Counted from the stretch's first letter, positions 1 through 8,783 are shown. The stretch is 64,000 nt of DNA from Bog-756 sp963737625 (GCA_963737625.1 CAVTTK010000001.1:1-64000), one strand, 5' to 3'. Translations and numbers: made by a program. The notes: a model not told the origin generated them from the letters alone.

Positions 1-255
1 GTGGTGCGCCGACTGGTGGCGTCGTCTTCGGCGGCCTGCTTTTTCGGCGACGATCTCGGTGACCTGCCCGCCTTCGATGCCCTCCGTGCCGTGGCCACGG
101 AGGGCGGGATCGATGCCGTGGCCGTGGCCGTGGTCGACGAAGAGAGCGACGCCCGGGTGGCGGCGGCCGCCGATGTGGTGGTCTCGGGGCCGGTCCAGGC
201 GCTGGCGGCGCTGGCCTGGCTGTCCCGGACTGCCGCCGCCACCTCCGAGGGCTGA
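1..255 (+). CDS. otsB: Trehalose-6-phosphate phosphatase, C-terminal part (cut by window edge)
   Basis: The 84 residues visible are the end of a HAD-superfamily phosphatase. The segment FFGDDLGDLPAFDAL is HAD motif IV (GDDxxD), whose acidic residues bind Mg2+, and it is followed by the alanine- and valine-rich C-terminus typical of actinobacterial OtsB. OtsB dephosphorylates trehalose 6-phosphate to trehalose in the cytoplasm. The catalytic N-terminal DxD motif lies upstream of the window, so the apparent GTG at base 1 is only the edge and not a supported start. The gene converges on otsA, the preceding enzyme of the pathway, with a 70-base gap. HAD membership is clear; the trehalose assignment rests partly on that neighbour. 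Confidence 0.75.
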   Translation: MVRRLVASSSAACFFGDDLGDLPAFDALRAVATEGGIDAVAVAVVDEESDARVAAAADVVVSGPVQALAALAWLSRTAAATSEG

Positions 256-325
256 CCGGCCCCGCCGCCTCCACCCGTGCTTGGATCCGGACGGTGGCTC
301 GGCCGGACCTTCCGGGCGCCGAGGG

Positions 326-1753
326 TCAGCGGGCCGCGTCCAACTGGGCCTGGAGCCAGTCGGCCGGGTGGCGGGAGAGGATCAGCTGACGGAGGCGCGC
401 TGCTCGGACGGCCCGGAGTCCGGGCTCCATGTCCAGGGCCTCGGCCAGGACGGCCGCGGTGCCGGAGACGTCGAACGGGTTCAACTCGAGCGCCCCGGGG
501 GCCAACTCCTCGAAGGCGCCCGCTTCGCGGGACAGTGCCAGGACGCCGTCCCGGGTGTTGACCAACGGCCCTTCCTTGGCCACGAGATTGAGGCCGTCTC
601 TCACCGGGTTGACCATGAGGACGTCGTACCGGGTGAGGGCGGCCAGCGACCGTGGATAGTCGTCCTCGACCTCGAGCACGATCGGGGTCCAGTCCGGGGT
701 GCCCCACTGGTGGTTGATGCGCTCCACCGTGGACTCGACCTCGTTCTGATAGGCCAGGTATTCGGGGAGTCCCTGGCGGGTGGGGTAGGCCAGGGCCACG
801 AAGACGACTCGTTCCCGACGGTGGGGCTGGAGCTCCAGCAGCTCGTCGAAGGCCCAGAACCCGCGCAGCAGGTTCTTCGACAGCTCCATCCGATCCACCC
901 GGACGATGACCTGGCGGTCGCGGCCACCGACCTTTTCCTCGATCCGGACCAGCGCCCGACCGACCTCCGGGTCGGCGGTGGCGCGTGCCAGCTTCACCGG
1001 ATCGGTGGAGAGCGGCGACACGAAGGTGGGCCGGTCGGGGTCCGGGGACTGCGTCTGCTCGAGCACCATGTCCTGGTCGGCCCGGTAGGACGAGGCCCAA
1101 CGTCTGGTGTGGAACCCACAGGCTCCGAATCCGGCCATCGAGTCCATGAGCTCGTGGCCCACCGCGGTGGGCAGCATGCGGAGGACCGACGGATCGGCGA
1201 AGGGCGTATGGCTGAAATGGGTGGTCCGGAGATCGGGTCGGAGACGGGCCAGATCTGATCCCATCAGGGCCAGGTGGTAGTCCTGGACGAGGACCCGCCC
1301 ACCTTCGGGTGCCACTTTGGCCACCCGCTGAGCGAACAGCTGATTGAACTCACGGTACGCGTCCCAGGCCTCCAGCCACCGCTGGTCGGCCCGCGGCCGC
1401 CGGACGGCGTCGAACAGATGGTGGTGGCAGAACCACAGCATGGAGTTGGACACGACGTTGTAGGCCAGGTTGTACACGTCGGCCTCGGGCTCGACCAGCT
1501 CGATGTGCAGGCCGTCCTCGGACATCATGCCGGACGCCGCGGCGATCCGATCGGCCTCCCCCATGGCGGCGGCCACCCAGGTGGCACCCGTTCCCACCAA
1601 GAGGGGGTGCATGGAACCGGCCAGGCCGCCGGCCGAGGAGCCGGCCACGGGAACGCCCTCTTCGAGGTGGAAGGTCAGGGGCCCCCGGTTGGACACCAGG
1701 ACGGTGTCGGCCAGCGATCCCTCGCCCCGGCGGGGGATGCGGTCGTCAGCCAT
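326..1753 (-). CDS. otsA: Alpha,alpha-trehalose-phosphate synthase (GT20)
   Basis: A 475-residue retaining glycosyltransferase that joins a nucleotide-activated glucose to glucose 6-phosphate, giving trehalose 6-phosphate, which is then cleaved by OtsB. GT20 landmarks are present in order: NRGPLTF near the N-terminus, the SHTPFADPSVLRML segment, GFHTRRWASSY, VDRMELSKNLLRGF, and the donor-binding block NPVRDGLNLVAKE followed by SREAGAFEEL. Length matches the usual 450-500 residues. The ATG start is followed by a short polar stretch. The sequence is divergent from enterobacterial OtsA, for example VDRMELSKN in place of the usual VDRLDYTKG, as is common in deep actinobacteria. It converges with the otsB fragment, so the two are not one operon. 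Confidence 0.85.
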   Translation of the reverse strand: MADDRIPRRGEGSLADTVLVSNRGPLTFHLEEGVPVAGSSAGGLAGSMHPLLVGTGATWVAAAMGEADRIAAASGMMSEDGLHIELVEPEADVYNLAYNVVSNSMLWFCHHHLFDAVRRPRADQRWLEAWDAYREFNQLFAQRVAKVAPEGGRVLVQDYHLALMGSDLARLRPDLRTTHFSHTPFADPSVLRMLPTAVGHELMDSMAGFGACGFHTRRWASSYRADQDMVLEQTQSPDPDRPTFVSPLSTDPVKLARATADPEVGRALVRIEEKVGGRDRQVIVRVDRMELSKNLLRGFWAFDELLELQPHRRERVVFVALAYPTRQGLPEYLAYQNEVESTVERINHQWGTPDWTPIVLEVEDDYPRSLAALTRYDVLMVNPVRDGLNLVAKEGPLVNTRDGVLALSREAGAFEELAPGALELNPFDVSGTAAVLAEALDMEPGLRAVRAARLRQLILSRHPADWLQAQLDAAR

Positions 1754-1804
1754 GGAGGGACGCTACCCGGTGGAGGGTTCCGGAAGACAATGACAGGCCA
1801 GCCC

Positions 1805-1840
1805 TTGACAAGGTAGTGAGTGACCAATCACAATGTAAGC
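1805..1840 (+). promoter_or_regulatory. Promoter and TetR operator upstream of the TetR gene
   Basis: TTGACA at 1805-1810 is a consensus -35 box. CACAAT at 1829-1834 serves as -10 after an 18-base spacer. Six bases later comes the ATG at 1841, which suggests a leaderless transcript. Bases 1820-1840 match 18 of 21 positions with 2510-2530, before the adjacent exporter gene, with shared core GTGAYCAATCACAAYGTAAG. The core holds an inverted repeat of the form GTGAY-CA-ATCAC. I infer this is the autoregulatory operator, overlapping the promoter spacer and -10. Confidence 0.6.
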
Positions 1841-2467
1841 ATGATGGTTCCGAGCCGACAGACCGCAGGGGAGCGACGGACCGCCGTGCTGGCCGCGGCC
1901 ATCACCGAATTCGCCCGATCCGGTTACGCCGGCACCTCTACCGAGGCCATCGCCAGCCGGGCTGGAATCTCCCAGCCGTACCTGTTCCGCCTGTTCGGAA
2001 CCAAAAAGGACCTGTTCGTGGCCACGTACGACCTGGTCGGGAGCCGGATCATCAACGAGCTGACCAGGGCCGGAGACGGCCTCGAGGGGGAGGAGGCCAA
2101 GAGCGCCATGGGCGAGGCCTACCTCGAGCTGATGCAGGACCCCGAGATGCTCCAGGTGCAGCTGCACGGCTTCGCCGCCGCACCGGCCGACCCCGACATC
2201 GCCCGGAGCTGCCGGCGCACCTTCGAGGTGCTGGCCGACCTGTTCTACGAGCGGACCCACGGCTCCGACGACGAACTCCGTGGGTTCTTCGCCATGGGAA
2301 TGCTGATCAACGTCATGTCCGCCATCGATCTTCTGTCCGTTCCGGACCCGTGGGCCCAGAGCCTGTGCCACATGCCCGAGAAAGCCGACGCCATCAAAGC
2401 CGCAAGCCAAGCCCTGGCCGACCACCACCAGGCCGACCAGGCAGCCAACCAGGAGGTTCCCGCATGA
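1841..2467 (+). CDS. TetR family transcriptional regulator of the adjacent exporter
   Basis: A 208-residue one-component regulator. The N-terminal helix-turn-helix covers roughly residues 10-55 (TAVLAAAITEFARSGYAGTS, then ISQPYLFRLFGTKKDLF). The rest is the alpha-helical ligand-binding and dimerisation domain. An in-frame GTG at 1820 lies inside the operator-like repeat, so the ATG at 1841 is preferred; it has no Shine-Dalgarno but sits correctly for a leaderless mRNA. The stop codon lies next to a DHA2-family exporter gene whose own upstream region repeats the operator, so it most likely represses itself and the pump until a drug or lipid ligand binds. The ligand cannot be told from sequence. 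Confidence 0.85.
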   Translation: MMVPSRQTAGERRTAVLAAAITEFARSGYAGTSTEAIASRAGISQPYLFRLFGTKKDLFVATYDLVGSRIINELTRAGDGLEGEEAKSAMGEAYLELMQDPEMLQVQLHGFAAAPADPDIARSCRRTFEVLADLFYERTHGSDDELRGFFAMGMLINVMSAIDLLSVPDPWAQSLCHMPEKADAIKAASQALADHHQADQAANQEVPA

Positions 2468-2509
2468 ATCAGCCCCTCACCGTCCCACTTTTTTTGCCTC
2501 GTGTAGCTA

Positions 2510-2530
2510 GTGATCAATCACAACGTAAGT
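2510..2530 (+). promoter_or_regulatory. Second copy of the TetR operator, upstream of the DHA2 exporter
   Basis: This element repeats the operator at 1820-1840 (18 of 21 identical) and contains the perfect inverted repeat GTGAT-CA-ATCAC at 2510-2521. A -35-like TTGCCT (2494-2499) stands at nearly the same distance as TTGACA does in the first copy. The block from about 2485 to 2530 is A/T-rich with poor codon-third-position GC, so it looks regulatory although an open frame runs through it. Confidence 0.6.
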
Positions 2531-2598
2531 ACTGGCGGACGGCGACGACCGGGCGTCGGTGGGCCCGTCTCCGGCGCCGGCCCGAGGCGGCACCGTCG

Positions 2599-4224
2599 GT
2601 GGCCCGTGCTCAGCAGGTCTCGACGGCCGCGCCCGCCACCCCGACGAACGTCCACCTGCCGGATCCGGTCGCCCTCCAGGTCGGTGACAGCTCTCCCGTC
2701 GACTCCGACGAGGACCGCCGACGGACGAAGTCCCGGGCCGTGTGGGCCGTCGTCATCACCGGCCTGGCCCTGTTCATGGCCTCGCTGGACAACCTGGTGG
2801 TCTCGACGGCCCTGCCCGTCATCCGCCAGCACCTCCATGCCGGCCTGTCGGGTCTCGAGTGGACGGTCAACGCCTACACCCTGACCTTCGCCGTCCTGCT
2901 CTTGTCGGCGGCCGCGGTGGGTGAACGCTTCGGACGCCGCCGCATCTTCGTTCTCGGCATCGCCGTGTTCACCGTGGCGTCGGCCGTGGCCGCGCTGGCG
3001 CCGAGCATCGGCGTGCTGGTCCTGGCCCGGGCCGTCCAGGGGGCCGGCGGGGCCATGATCATGCCGCTCTCACTCACCCTGTTCAGCGCGTCCGTACCGC
3101 CTGAGCGCCGCAACGTCGCCCTCGGGATCTGGGGGGCGATCGGTGGTGCCGCAGTAGCCCTCGGACCGCTGGTCGGCGGTGCGGTGACCAGCGGGTGGTC
3201 GTGGCAGTACATCTTCTGGCTCAACGTCCCGGTCGGCCTGGTCCTGATCCCCCTGGCCTGGTGGAAGCTGGCCGAGTCCCGGGGCGTCCGCTCCCGCCTC
3301 GACCTGGTCGGCGTGGCCCTGGTCAGCGTGGGCCTCTTCGGCGTGGTGCTCGGTCTGGTCGACGGGAACAGCCACGGGTGGACCAGCGCGGTGGTGCTCT
3401 CCTCCTTCGCTGTCGGGGTGGCATCGCTGATGATGTTCTTGGCCTGGGAACTCCGTTCCGACCACCCCATGTTGGACATGCGGCTGTTCCGTGACCGGGG
3501 GTTCACCTCGGTCAACGTGACGGCGATGCTCTTCAGCTTCGGGATGTTCGGCGCCATCTTCTTCCTGGTCCAGTTCCTCCAGACCGTTCAGGGCCTCTCG
3601 CCCCTGGCCGCCGGGGTGCGGATCCTGCCCTGGACGGCCATGCCCATGCTGCTGGCCCCGGTGGTGGGCCAATTGGCCGAGCGGTGGGGCGGCAAGCCGC
3701 TCGTGGTCACCGGCCTGACCCTGCAGGCCATCGGGCTGACCTGGCTGGCCACGGTCACCTCGCCGACGGTTCCCTACGCCGACCTGGTGGTCCCCTTCAC
3801 GGTCTGCGGGATCGGCATGACCCTCTTCTTCGTCCCTCTGGCCTCCCTCGTGCTGGGGGCGGTGCCCCGTTCCCTGGAGGGAGTGGCCTCGGGCGCCAAC
3901 GCCGCCTTCCGGGAGTTGGGTGGCGTGCTGGGTATCGCCGTCCTCGGTGCCATCTTCAGCTCCCACGGCAGCTACGCCTCGGGTCAGGACTACGTCAACG
4001 GGATGACCGTGGCCGTCTACGCCGGTGCCGCTGTCGTGGCGGTCGGGGCCCTAGCCGCCATGCTCGTCCCGAACCGGCGCAACCGGCCCGACCAGGCCGA
4101 TCTGGTGGCCCCCGAGGTGCTCCCGGACCTGGCCGGCAGCTCCATCCCTTCCGAGGTCGACGGGGAGCCCGTGGGGCCACGGGTCCCGGCCCGGGCCCTG
4201 TGCCAGTCCAGCCCGGTCTCCTGA
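2599..4224 (+). CDS. MFS drug exporter, DHA2 (EmrB/QacA) family
   Basis: A polytopic proton-driven exporter of about 14 hydrophobic helices. The first helix carries LFMASLDNLVVSTALPVI, the usual DHA2 start, and GERFGRRRIF marks the loop 2-3 motif A. LARAVQGAGGAMIMPLSLTL is the signature around helix 4. The frame is open back to an ATG at 2464, which overlaps the TetR stop as ATGA. That start would put the operator-like repeat and a 90-residue arginine-rich, low-GC3 leader inside the protein. I therefore prefer the GTG at 2599, which has GAGG 11 bases upstream and leaves about 50 residues before helix 1. It is paired with the TetR gene as a regulated efflux unit; substrate unknown. Confidence 0.85.
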   Translation: MARAQQVSTAAPATPTNVHLPDPVALQVGDSSPVDSDEDRRRTKSRAVWAVVITGLALFMASLDNLVVSTALPVIRQHLHAGLSGLEWTVNAYTLTFAVLLLSAAAVGERFGRRRIFVLGIAVFTVASAVAALAPSIGVLVLARAVQGAGGAMIMPLSLTLFSASVPPERRNVALGIWGAIGGAAVALGPLVGGAVTSGWSWQYIFWLNVPVGLVLIPLAWWKLAESRGVRSRLDLVGVALVSVGLFGVVLGLVDGNSHGWTSAVVLSSFAVGVASLMMFLAWELRSDHPMLDMRLFRDRGFTSVNVTAMLFSFGMFGAIFFLVQFLQTVQGLSPLAAGVRILPWTAMPMLLAPVVGQLAERWGGKPLVVTGLTLQAIGLTWLATVTSPTVPYADLVVPFTVCGIGMTLFFVPLASLVLGAVPRSLEGVASGANAAFRELGGVLGIAVLGAIFSSHGSYASGQDYVNGMTVAVYAGAAVVAVGALAAMLVPNRRNRPDQADLVAPEVLPDLAGSSIPSEVDGEPVGPRVPARALCQSSPVS

Positions 4225-4288
4225 TCCGGCCCCCGGCCTGGAGGCGCCCGATGGCGGCGGATACTGCGGTCCCGGCCCGGCGGGCCGC

Positions 4289-5227
4289 TCAGTCCGGGGT
4301 GAGGGGCCGGGCCCGGGCCAGGGCGGCCCGGAGCACATCGGTGGCCTGGGGACGCAGCTCATGCAGAGGGCGGTTGCGGTGGATCCGGATACCCAGGTCC
4401 ACCTGGGCGATGGAATCCACGCCGTAGAGCGAGGCCACGTCGATCAGTAGGGCCAGTTCGACGGCGTAGCCCTCGGCTAGTCCGCACTTGTCGAGCACCC
4501 ATCTCGGAGCGGCCGTCTCACCGGCCAGAGGCTGTCGGATCACCGACAGGTCGGGGAAGAGGAGATCGATCACCGGTCGGGCCATGAGCTCGGTTACCCG
4601 GCCACCCCCGTCGGGGGAGTCGTGGAGGGGCCGCCGGTAGTAGCCCTTGACCAGGGCCACCGAGTCGTCGGTCAGCAGGGGACGGAGCAGGCCGGTGACG
4701 AAGTGGGAGCTGAAGTTGGTGACGTCGGCGTCCACGAAGGCGATCAGGTCGGCGTCGGTGGCGATGAGTGCCGATCGCATGGCCTGGCCCTTCCCGCCGG
4801 CCCGGGACTCGGCCGGGACGACACGGGCCCCGGCCCGCCGCGCCAGGTCGGCCGTCCCGTCCTCGGAGCCGTCGTCCACCACGACCACGTCGTCGACCAG
4901 GGGGACGCCTCCGGCCCGCTGGGTCAGGTCGGCGACGATGGAGTCGACGATCGGGCCGACGGTGGCGGCTTCATTGCGGGCCGGGATGCATACGGCGATG
5001 CTCCGGTCCCCTTTGATCTCGGCCAGCGTCGAGGCGTCGATCAGCGGGAAGGGAGCGCCCCCCGCGTCCTCGGCGGATGGGGGCGCGATGGACATGGTGC
5101 CATCATCGCTCACCGCGGCCGGGTGTGTGAAAGCGCCCTGGTCGGGGCCGACACCGGCTTCACGACGGGCCGCCGGGGTGGCCGCATTGACGGCGGGCCG
5201 CAGTTCGGCCAAAATAGACGGCATCAT
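4289..5227 (-). CDS. gpgS: Glucosyl-3-phosphoglycerate synthase (GT2/GT81-type)
   Basis: A nucleotide-sugar glycosyltransferase that transfers glucose to 3-phosphoglycerate. This is the first step to glucosylglycerate and, in mycobacteria, to methylglucose lipopolysaccharides. The GT-A fold is marked by VCIPARNEAATVG, the DDGSEDGT strand and the metal-binding FVDADVTNF (DxD). Family-specific motifs match mycobacterial GpgS: VKGYYRRPL, GGGRVTELMARP, GYAVELALLID and the C-terminal HRNRPLHEL. It is shorter at the C-terminus than the roughly 324-residue mycobacterial enzyme. The first ATG gives 312 residues; a second in-frame ATG at 5095 gives 268 and starts just before the conserved region, and neither has a clear ribosome site. 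Nearby otsA suggests a compatible-solute neighbourhood. Confidence 0.85.
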   Translation of the reverse strand: MMPSILAELRPAVNAATPAARREAGVGPDQGAFTHPAAVSDDGTMSIAPPSAEDAGGAPFPLIDASTLAEIKGDRSIAVCIPARNEAATVGPIVDSIVADLTQRAGGVPLVDDVVVVDDGSEDGTADLARRAGARVVPAESRAGGKGQAMRSALIATDADLIAFVDADVTNFSSHFVTGLLRPLLTDDSVALVKGYYRRPLHDSPDGGGRVTELMARPVIDLLFPDLSVIRQPLAGETAAPRWVLDKCGLAEGYAVELALLIDVASLYGVDSIAQVDLGIRIHRNRPLHELRPQATDVLRAALARARPLTPD

Positions 5228-5346
5228 CCAGAGCGGCTGAGGGACCGGGCCCAGCGACGCCGCGGCAACCAGAGCGAGACACCGAAGGCCTAGCGGCCGC
5301 CGGAGCTCGTACCAGGTGCCAATGCCCGAGCGATGAGGAGACTGCT

Positions 5347-6619
5347 GTGGACTTCGTTTCTGGGCTTCGTTGCCGTGAATGTGGGCGTGGCTATCCGGCC
5401 GAGGCGTTGCATGTGTGCGACTACTGCTTCGGGCCGCTCGAGGTGACCTACGACTACGAGGCGGTGGCCGGCACCATGACCCGAGAGCGGGTGGCCACCG
5501 GACCCCGATCCATCTGGCGCTACGCCGATCTCCTCCCGGTCCACGACCCGGCGCCGGTCGACCTGGGCGCCGGCTTCACCCCCCTGGTGCGGGCCGACCG
5601 TCTGGCGGCCGAACTGGGTCTCGGTGAGCTGTGGATCAAGGACGACACGGCCAACCCCACGGGATCGTTCAAGGACCGGGTGGTGTCGGTGGCCCTGACC
5701 AAGGCCCGTCAGCTGGGGTTCAAGATCGCCGCCTGTGCCTCGACAGGAAATCTGGCCAACTCCGTAGCCGCCCACGCGGCCCGGGCCGGCATGGAGTCGG
5801 TGGTGCTGATCCCCCAGGACCTCGAGACGGCCAAGATCACCATGACATCGGTCTACGGCGGCCGGGTGATCGCCGTCGAGGGCAGCTACGACGACGTCAA
5901 CCGGCTCTGCGCCGAGTTGACCAGCGAGCAGCCGACGTGGGCGTTCGTCAACGTCAACGTGCGCACGTACTACGCCGAAGGCTCGAAGACCCTGGCCTTC
6001 GAGGTGGGCGAGCAGCTGGGGTGGCAGGCTCCCGACCACGTGGTGGTTCCGATCGGCTCGGGGAGCCAGCTGACCAAGGTGGCCAAGGGGTTCGAGGAGC
6101 TCTGGAAGGTGGGCCTGCTCGACGAGGAGCCCCACGTGCGCATCTCGGGGGCCCAGGCGGCCGGCTGCTCACCGGTGGCCACCGCCTTCGCCGAGGGGAC
6201 CGATGCCATCCGACCGGTCAAACCCGACACCATCGCCAAGTCCCTGGCCATCGGCAACCCGGCTGACGGCTGGTACGCACTGGACGCCATCCGCTCCTCC
6301 GGCGGGTCGTGCGCCTCGGTCACCGATGACGAGGTCCTCGAAGGGATCAGCCTCTTGGCCCGGACGGAAGGGATCTTCGCCGAGACGGCGGGGGGCGTGA
6401 CCATCGCCACCCTGGCCAAGCTGGCCGCGGAAGGCGTGGTCCGATCGGACGAACGGGTGGTGGCCCTGGTGACCGGGCACGGCCTGAAGACCGTCGAGGC
6501 CCTCACCGGCTCCGTCGGACCCACCTGCTACCATCGCCCCCACCTTGGAGGCGTTCGACGAGGCCATGGCCGAGGCCGACCGCCGGGTCGGCCCCCCAGC
6601 GGCGAGGAGCCCACGATGA
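5347..6619 (+). CDS. thrC: Threonine synthase (PLP fold-type II), frameshifted near its end
   Basis: Converts O-phosphohomoserine to threonine. The N-terminus has a zinc-ribbon pattern (CRECGRGY then CDYCFGPLE). NPTGSFKDR contains the PLP-binding lysine, STGNLANS the phosphate-binding loop region and PIGSGSQL the glycine-rich cofactor loop. The GTG start has GAGGAG seven bases upstream. The listed frame runs on into the next gene, but removing one T at about 6526 restores a natural end (IAPTLEAFDEAMAEADRRVG) with near-perfect GC3. That frame stops at TGA 6617-6619, overlapping the next ATG as ATGA. I therefore read an indel, not a gene fusion. Because the neighbour is a CysO-like sulfur carrier, a sulfhydrylase activity on phosphohomoserine is an alternative worth testing. 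Confidence 0.8.
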
Positions 6620-6891
6620 GCATCACGGTCCGTGTCCCCACCCAGCTCCGCCCGCTGACCGGTGGCGCCGGGGAGGTGGCGGTGGAGGGCTCGACAGTGG
6701 GCGAGGCCCTGAAGGCGCTCGACGCCGCCCATGCCGGCTTCGCCGAGCGGATCTTCGACGAGCAGGGAGGACTTCGTCGGTTCGTGAACGTCTTCCTGGC
6801 CGATGAGGACGTCCGCTTCCTCGAGGGCCTCGACACCCCGGTGATCGACGGCCAGACGCTGTCGATCGTGCCGGCCGTCGCCGGCGGCTGA
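6616..6891 (+). CDS. cysO: CysO-like sulfur-carrier protein (MoaD/ThiS, ubiquitin fold)
   Basis: A 91-residue beta-grasp protein ending in VPAVAGG, the di-glycine tail that is adenylated and turned into a thiocarboxylate. The start (VRVPTQLRPLTGG), the middle (LRRFVNVFLADEDVRF) and the end (SIVPAVAGG) follow Mycobacterium tuberculosis CysO closely as I recall it. CysO delivers sulfide to O-phosphoserine bound to CysM, and the peptidase Mec releases cysteine. Neither cysM nor mec is in this window; the partner here is thrC, overlapping by four bases. MoaD for molybdopterin is the alternative, but the resemblance to CysO is stronger. Confidence 0.8.
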   Translation: MSITVRVPTQLRPLTGGAGEVAVEGSTVGEALKALDAAHAGFAERIFDEQGGLRRFVNVFLADEDVRFLEGLDTPVIDGQTLSIVPAVAGG

Positions 6892-6909
6892 CCTCCGGGC
6901 CGGAAGGGT

Positions 6910-7530
6910 TCAGGCCCCGAGGCCCCGCAGCATGAATCCGCAGATGCGGGTGGCCGCTTCTGCGGCATCGGGGGGCAATGGCTCGGCGGCCCGCACCGAC
7001 ATGGCGCCGTAGATCTGCTGGCCCATCAGATTGACGGCCTGGTCGGGGTCCATCTGACGGAAGGCGCCGGCGGCGACACCGTCCACGTAGAGATCGGCGA
7101 TGAGGCGGGCGATGTTGAGGCCGATGAGGGCCAGCTCGGTGCCCACCGCCTCACCTCCCTGGCTGACCGTCCCCTGGGTCAGGAGAGCCAGGCGGAAGAA
7201 GGCAGGATTGTCGTCGATCCGCACGAGCATGGCCTCCACCAGGCGTTCGAGGCGGTGGGTGGGCTCGGCGTCGCTCTCCCAGGTCTCGGCGATGTCCTCC
7301 AACAGCTGGTCGTGCATGCCCTTCAGGCAGGCTCGCAACAACTCGTCCCGATTGGCGAAGTAGACGTACACCGTCGACCGGGCCACGCCGGCCGCGGCGG
7401 CGATCTCGTCCATCGACACGTCAGTGGTGCCGCGTTCACCGAACAGGCGCCGGGCCACCTCGATGACCTGATCCCGCCGGAAGTCCCGGATGACCTCTTT
7501 GAGGTTGCCGGCCGGGCGTCTCTCCGGCAT
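6910..7530 (-). CDS. TetR family regulator of the P450 operon
   Basis: A 206-residue regulator. Its N-terminal helix-turn-helix is centred on residues 20-60 (ARRLFGERGTTDVSMDEIAA, then VARSTVYVYFANRDELLRAC). The C-terminal effector domain has the NPAFFRLALL segment frequent in this family. Its start shares one base with the stop of the upstream P450 gene (TGATG), so the two are one transcript. The perfect palindrome at 8805-8823 before the P450 gene is the likely operator, giving autoregulation of the two-gene operon. The ligand is probably the P450 substrate or product, which is inference. Confidence 0.85.
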   Translation of the reverse strand: MPERRPAGNLKEVIRDFRRDQVIEVARRLFGERGTTDVSMDEIAAAAGVARSTVYVYFANRDELLRACLKGMHDQLLEDIAETWESDAEPTHRLERLVEAMLVRIDDNPAFFRLALLTQGTVSQGGEAVGTELALIGLNIARLIADLYVDGVAAGAFRQMDPDQAVNLMGQQIYGAMSVRAAEPLPPDAAEAATRICGFMLRGLGA

Positions 7531-8783
7531 CAGGCGGAGACGCGAGCAGCCGCCGGGAACGCCACGGGGATGTGCTTCACACCGCTGATGAAGGCCGACT
7601 GCAGACGTTCGACCTCGCCGGCCAGGGTGATATCGGGCATGCGGTCGAGGAGGTGCTCGAACATCACCCGGATCTCCATCCGGGCGAGGTTGGCGCCGAG
7701 GCAGAAGTGGGGTCCCCCGGCACCGAAGGCCATGTGGGGGTTGGGATCACGGGTGATGTCGAAGGTCTGGGGACGCTCGAACACCGACTCGTCGCGGTTG
7801 GCGGAGATGTGGAAGAAGACAACCTTGCTGTCCTCCTCGATGCGCTGGTCGCCGAGGTCGAAGGCGCTGGTGGTCTGGCGCCGGAAATTCATCACCGGGC
7901 TGACGTAGCGCAGCATCTCCTCGGTGGCCGACGGGAGCAGGGAACGGTCGTTGCGGAGGAGGTCCCACTGGTCGGGATGGTCGAAGAAGGCGGCCATGCC
8001 TCCCGAGATCAGATTGCGGGTGGTCTCGTTGCCGGCCACGGTGAGCAGGAGGAAGAAGAGCTCGAGCTCGATCGAGTTGAGCTTCTCGCCTTCCACCTCC
8101 ACCTCGGTGAGGACGCTCATCAGATCCTCGTGGGGATCGATCCGTTTGTTCTCGAACAGGGCCGAGGCGTAGGCGTACAGCTCCATGGCCGCTTGCTGGG
8201 GGACCGATTCGTCGACCTGGTATTCGGGATCCTCGCCACCGATCATCCGGTTGGACCAGTTGAACATCCGGTGCCGGTCCTCGTTGGGTACGCCCAGCAG
8301 CTCGGCGATGACCACCAGCGGGAGCTCGGCGGCGATGTCGGTGACGAAGTCGGCGCTGCCCTTCTCGATCACCGAGTCGATGATGTCGTCCGCGGCGGCA
8401 TTGATCCGCTCGTGGAGCTGGTTGACCATGCGGGGGGTGAAGCCCTTGTTGACGAGGCGGCGATACCGGGTGTGGAGGGGCGGGTCCATGTTGAGCATGA
8501 GCATCTGCTGCTGGGCCAGGTCGTCGGGTCCCAGGTCCCAGAGGAAGGTGGCCTGCTTGGACGACGAGAAGTGCTCGTAGTCGCGGTTGACGGTGGTGGC
8601 GCCGGCGTGGGAGGTCACGGCCCAGAAGCCGGGGCCCTCCTCCTCCTCGTGCCACCACACGGGAGCGTTCTTCCGCAGGTAGGCGAACCACTCGTGGGGC
8701 ACCCCCCCGGCGAAGGCCTTGGAGTCCAGCAGATTGATGTCGTCGAAGGTGACATTGCTGATGTCGATCTCGTCCTGGGGCAT
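7530..8783 (-). CDS. Cytochrome P450
   Basis: A soluble bacterial class I P450 of 417 residues, needing ferredoxin and reductase partners that are not in the window. Visible motifs are the oxygen-activation I-helix TVAGNETTRN, the ExxR motif in EEMLRYVSP, and the haem loop FGAGGPHFCLGANLARME with the cysteine ligand. The general look, including the VWWHEE and FSSSKQATF segments, resembles the CYP125/CYP142/CYP124 steroid- and branched-lipid-oxidising group of actinobacteria; that is a family impression, not an assignment. The open frame begins at a GTG (8813) inside a palindromic operator. The ATG at 8783 has GGAAAGAG eight bases upstream and is preferred. It is co-transcribed with the TetR gene. 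Confidence 0.88.
   Translation of the reverse strand: MPQDEIDISNVTFDDINLLDSKAFAGGVPHEWFAYLRKNAPVWWHEEEEGPGFWAVTSHAGATTVNRDYEHFSSSKQATFLWDLGPDDLAQQQMLMLNMDPPLHTRYRRLVNKGFTPRMVNQLHERINAAADDIIDSVIEKGSADFVTDIAAELPLVVIAELLGVPNEDRHRMFNWSNRMIGGEDPEYQVDESVPQQAAMELYAYASALFENKRIDPHEDLMSVLTEVEVEGEKLNSIELELFFLLLTVAGNETTRNLISGGMAAFFDHPDQWDLLRNDRSLLPSATEEMLRYVSPVMNFRRQTTSAFDLGDQRIEEDSKVVFFHISANRDESVFERPQTFDITRDPNPHMAFGAGGPHFCLGANLARMEIRVMFEHLLDRMPDITLAGEVERLQSAFISGVKHIPVAFPAAARVSA

Noticed and set aside
2464..2598. ATGA-coupled start at 2464 for the DHA2 exporter
   Set aside because: It would place a near-perfect operator copy and a low-GC3 stretch inside the coding sequence; a later GTG fits better, though this is not settled.
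5347..6891. A single 514-residue threonine synthase-MoaD fusion protein
   Set aside because: The linker has low-GC3, arginine-rich residues, whereas a one-base correction gives a natural ThrC end and an ATGA overlap with a separate cysO gene.
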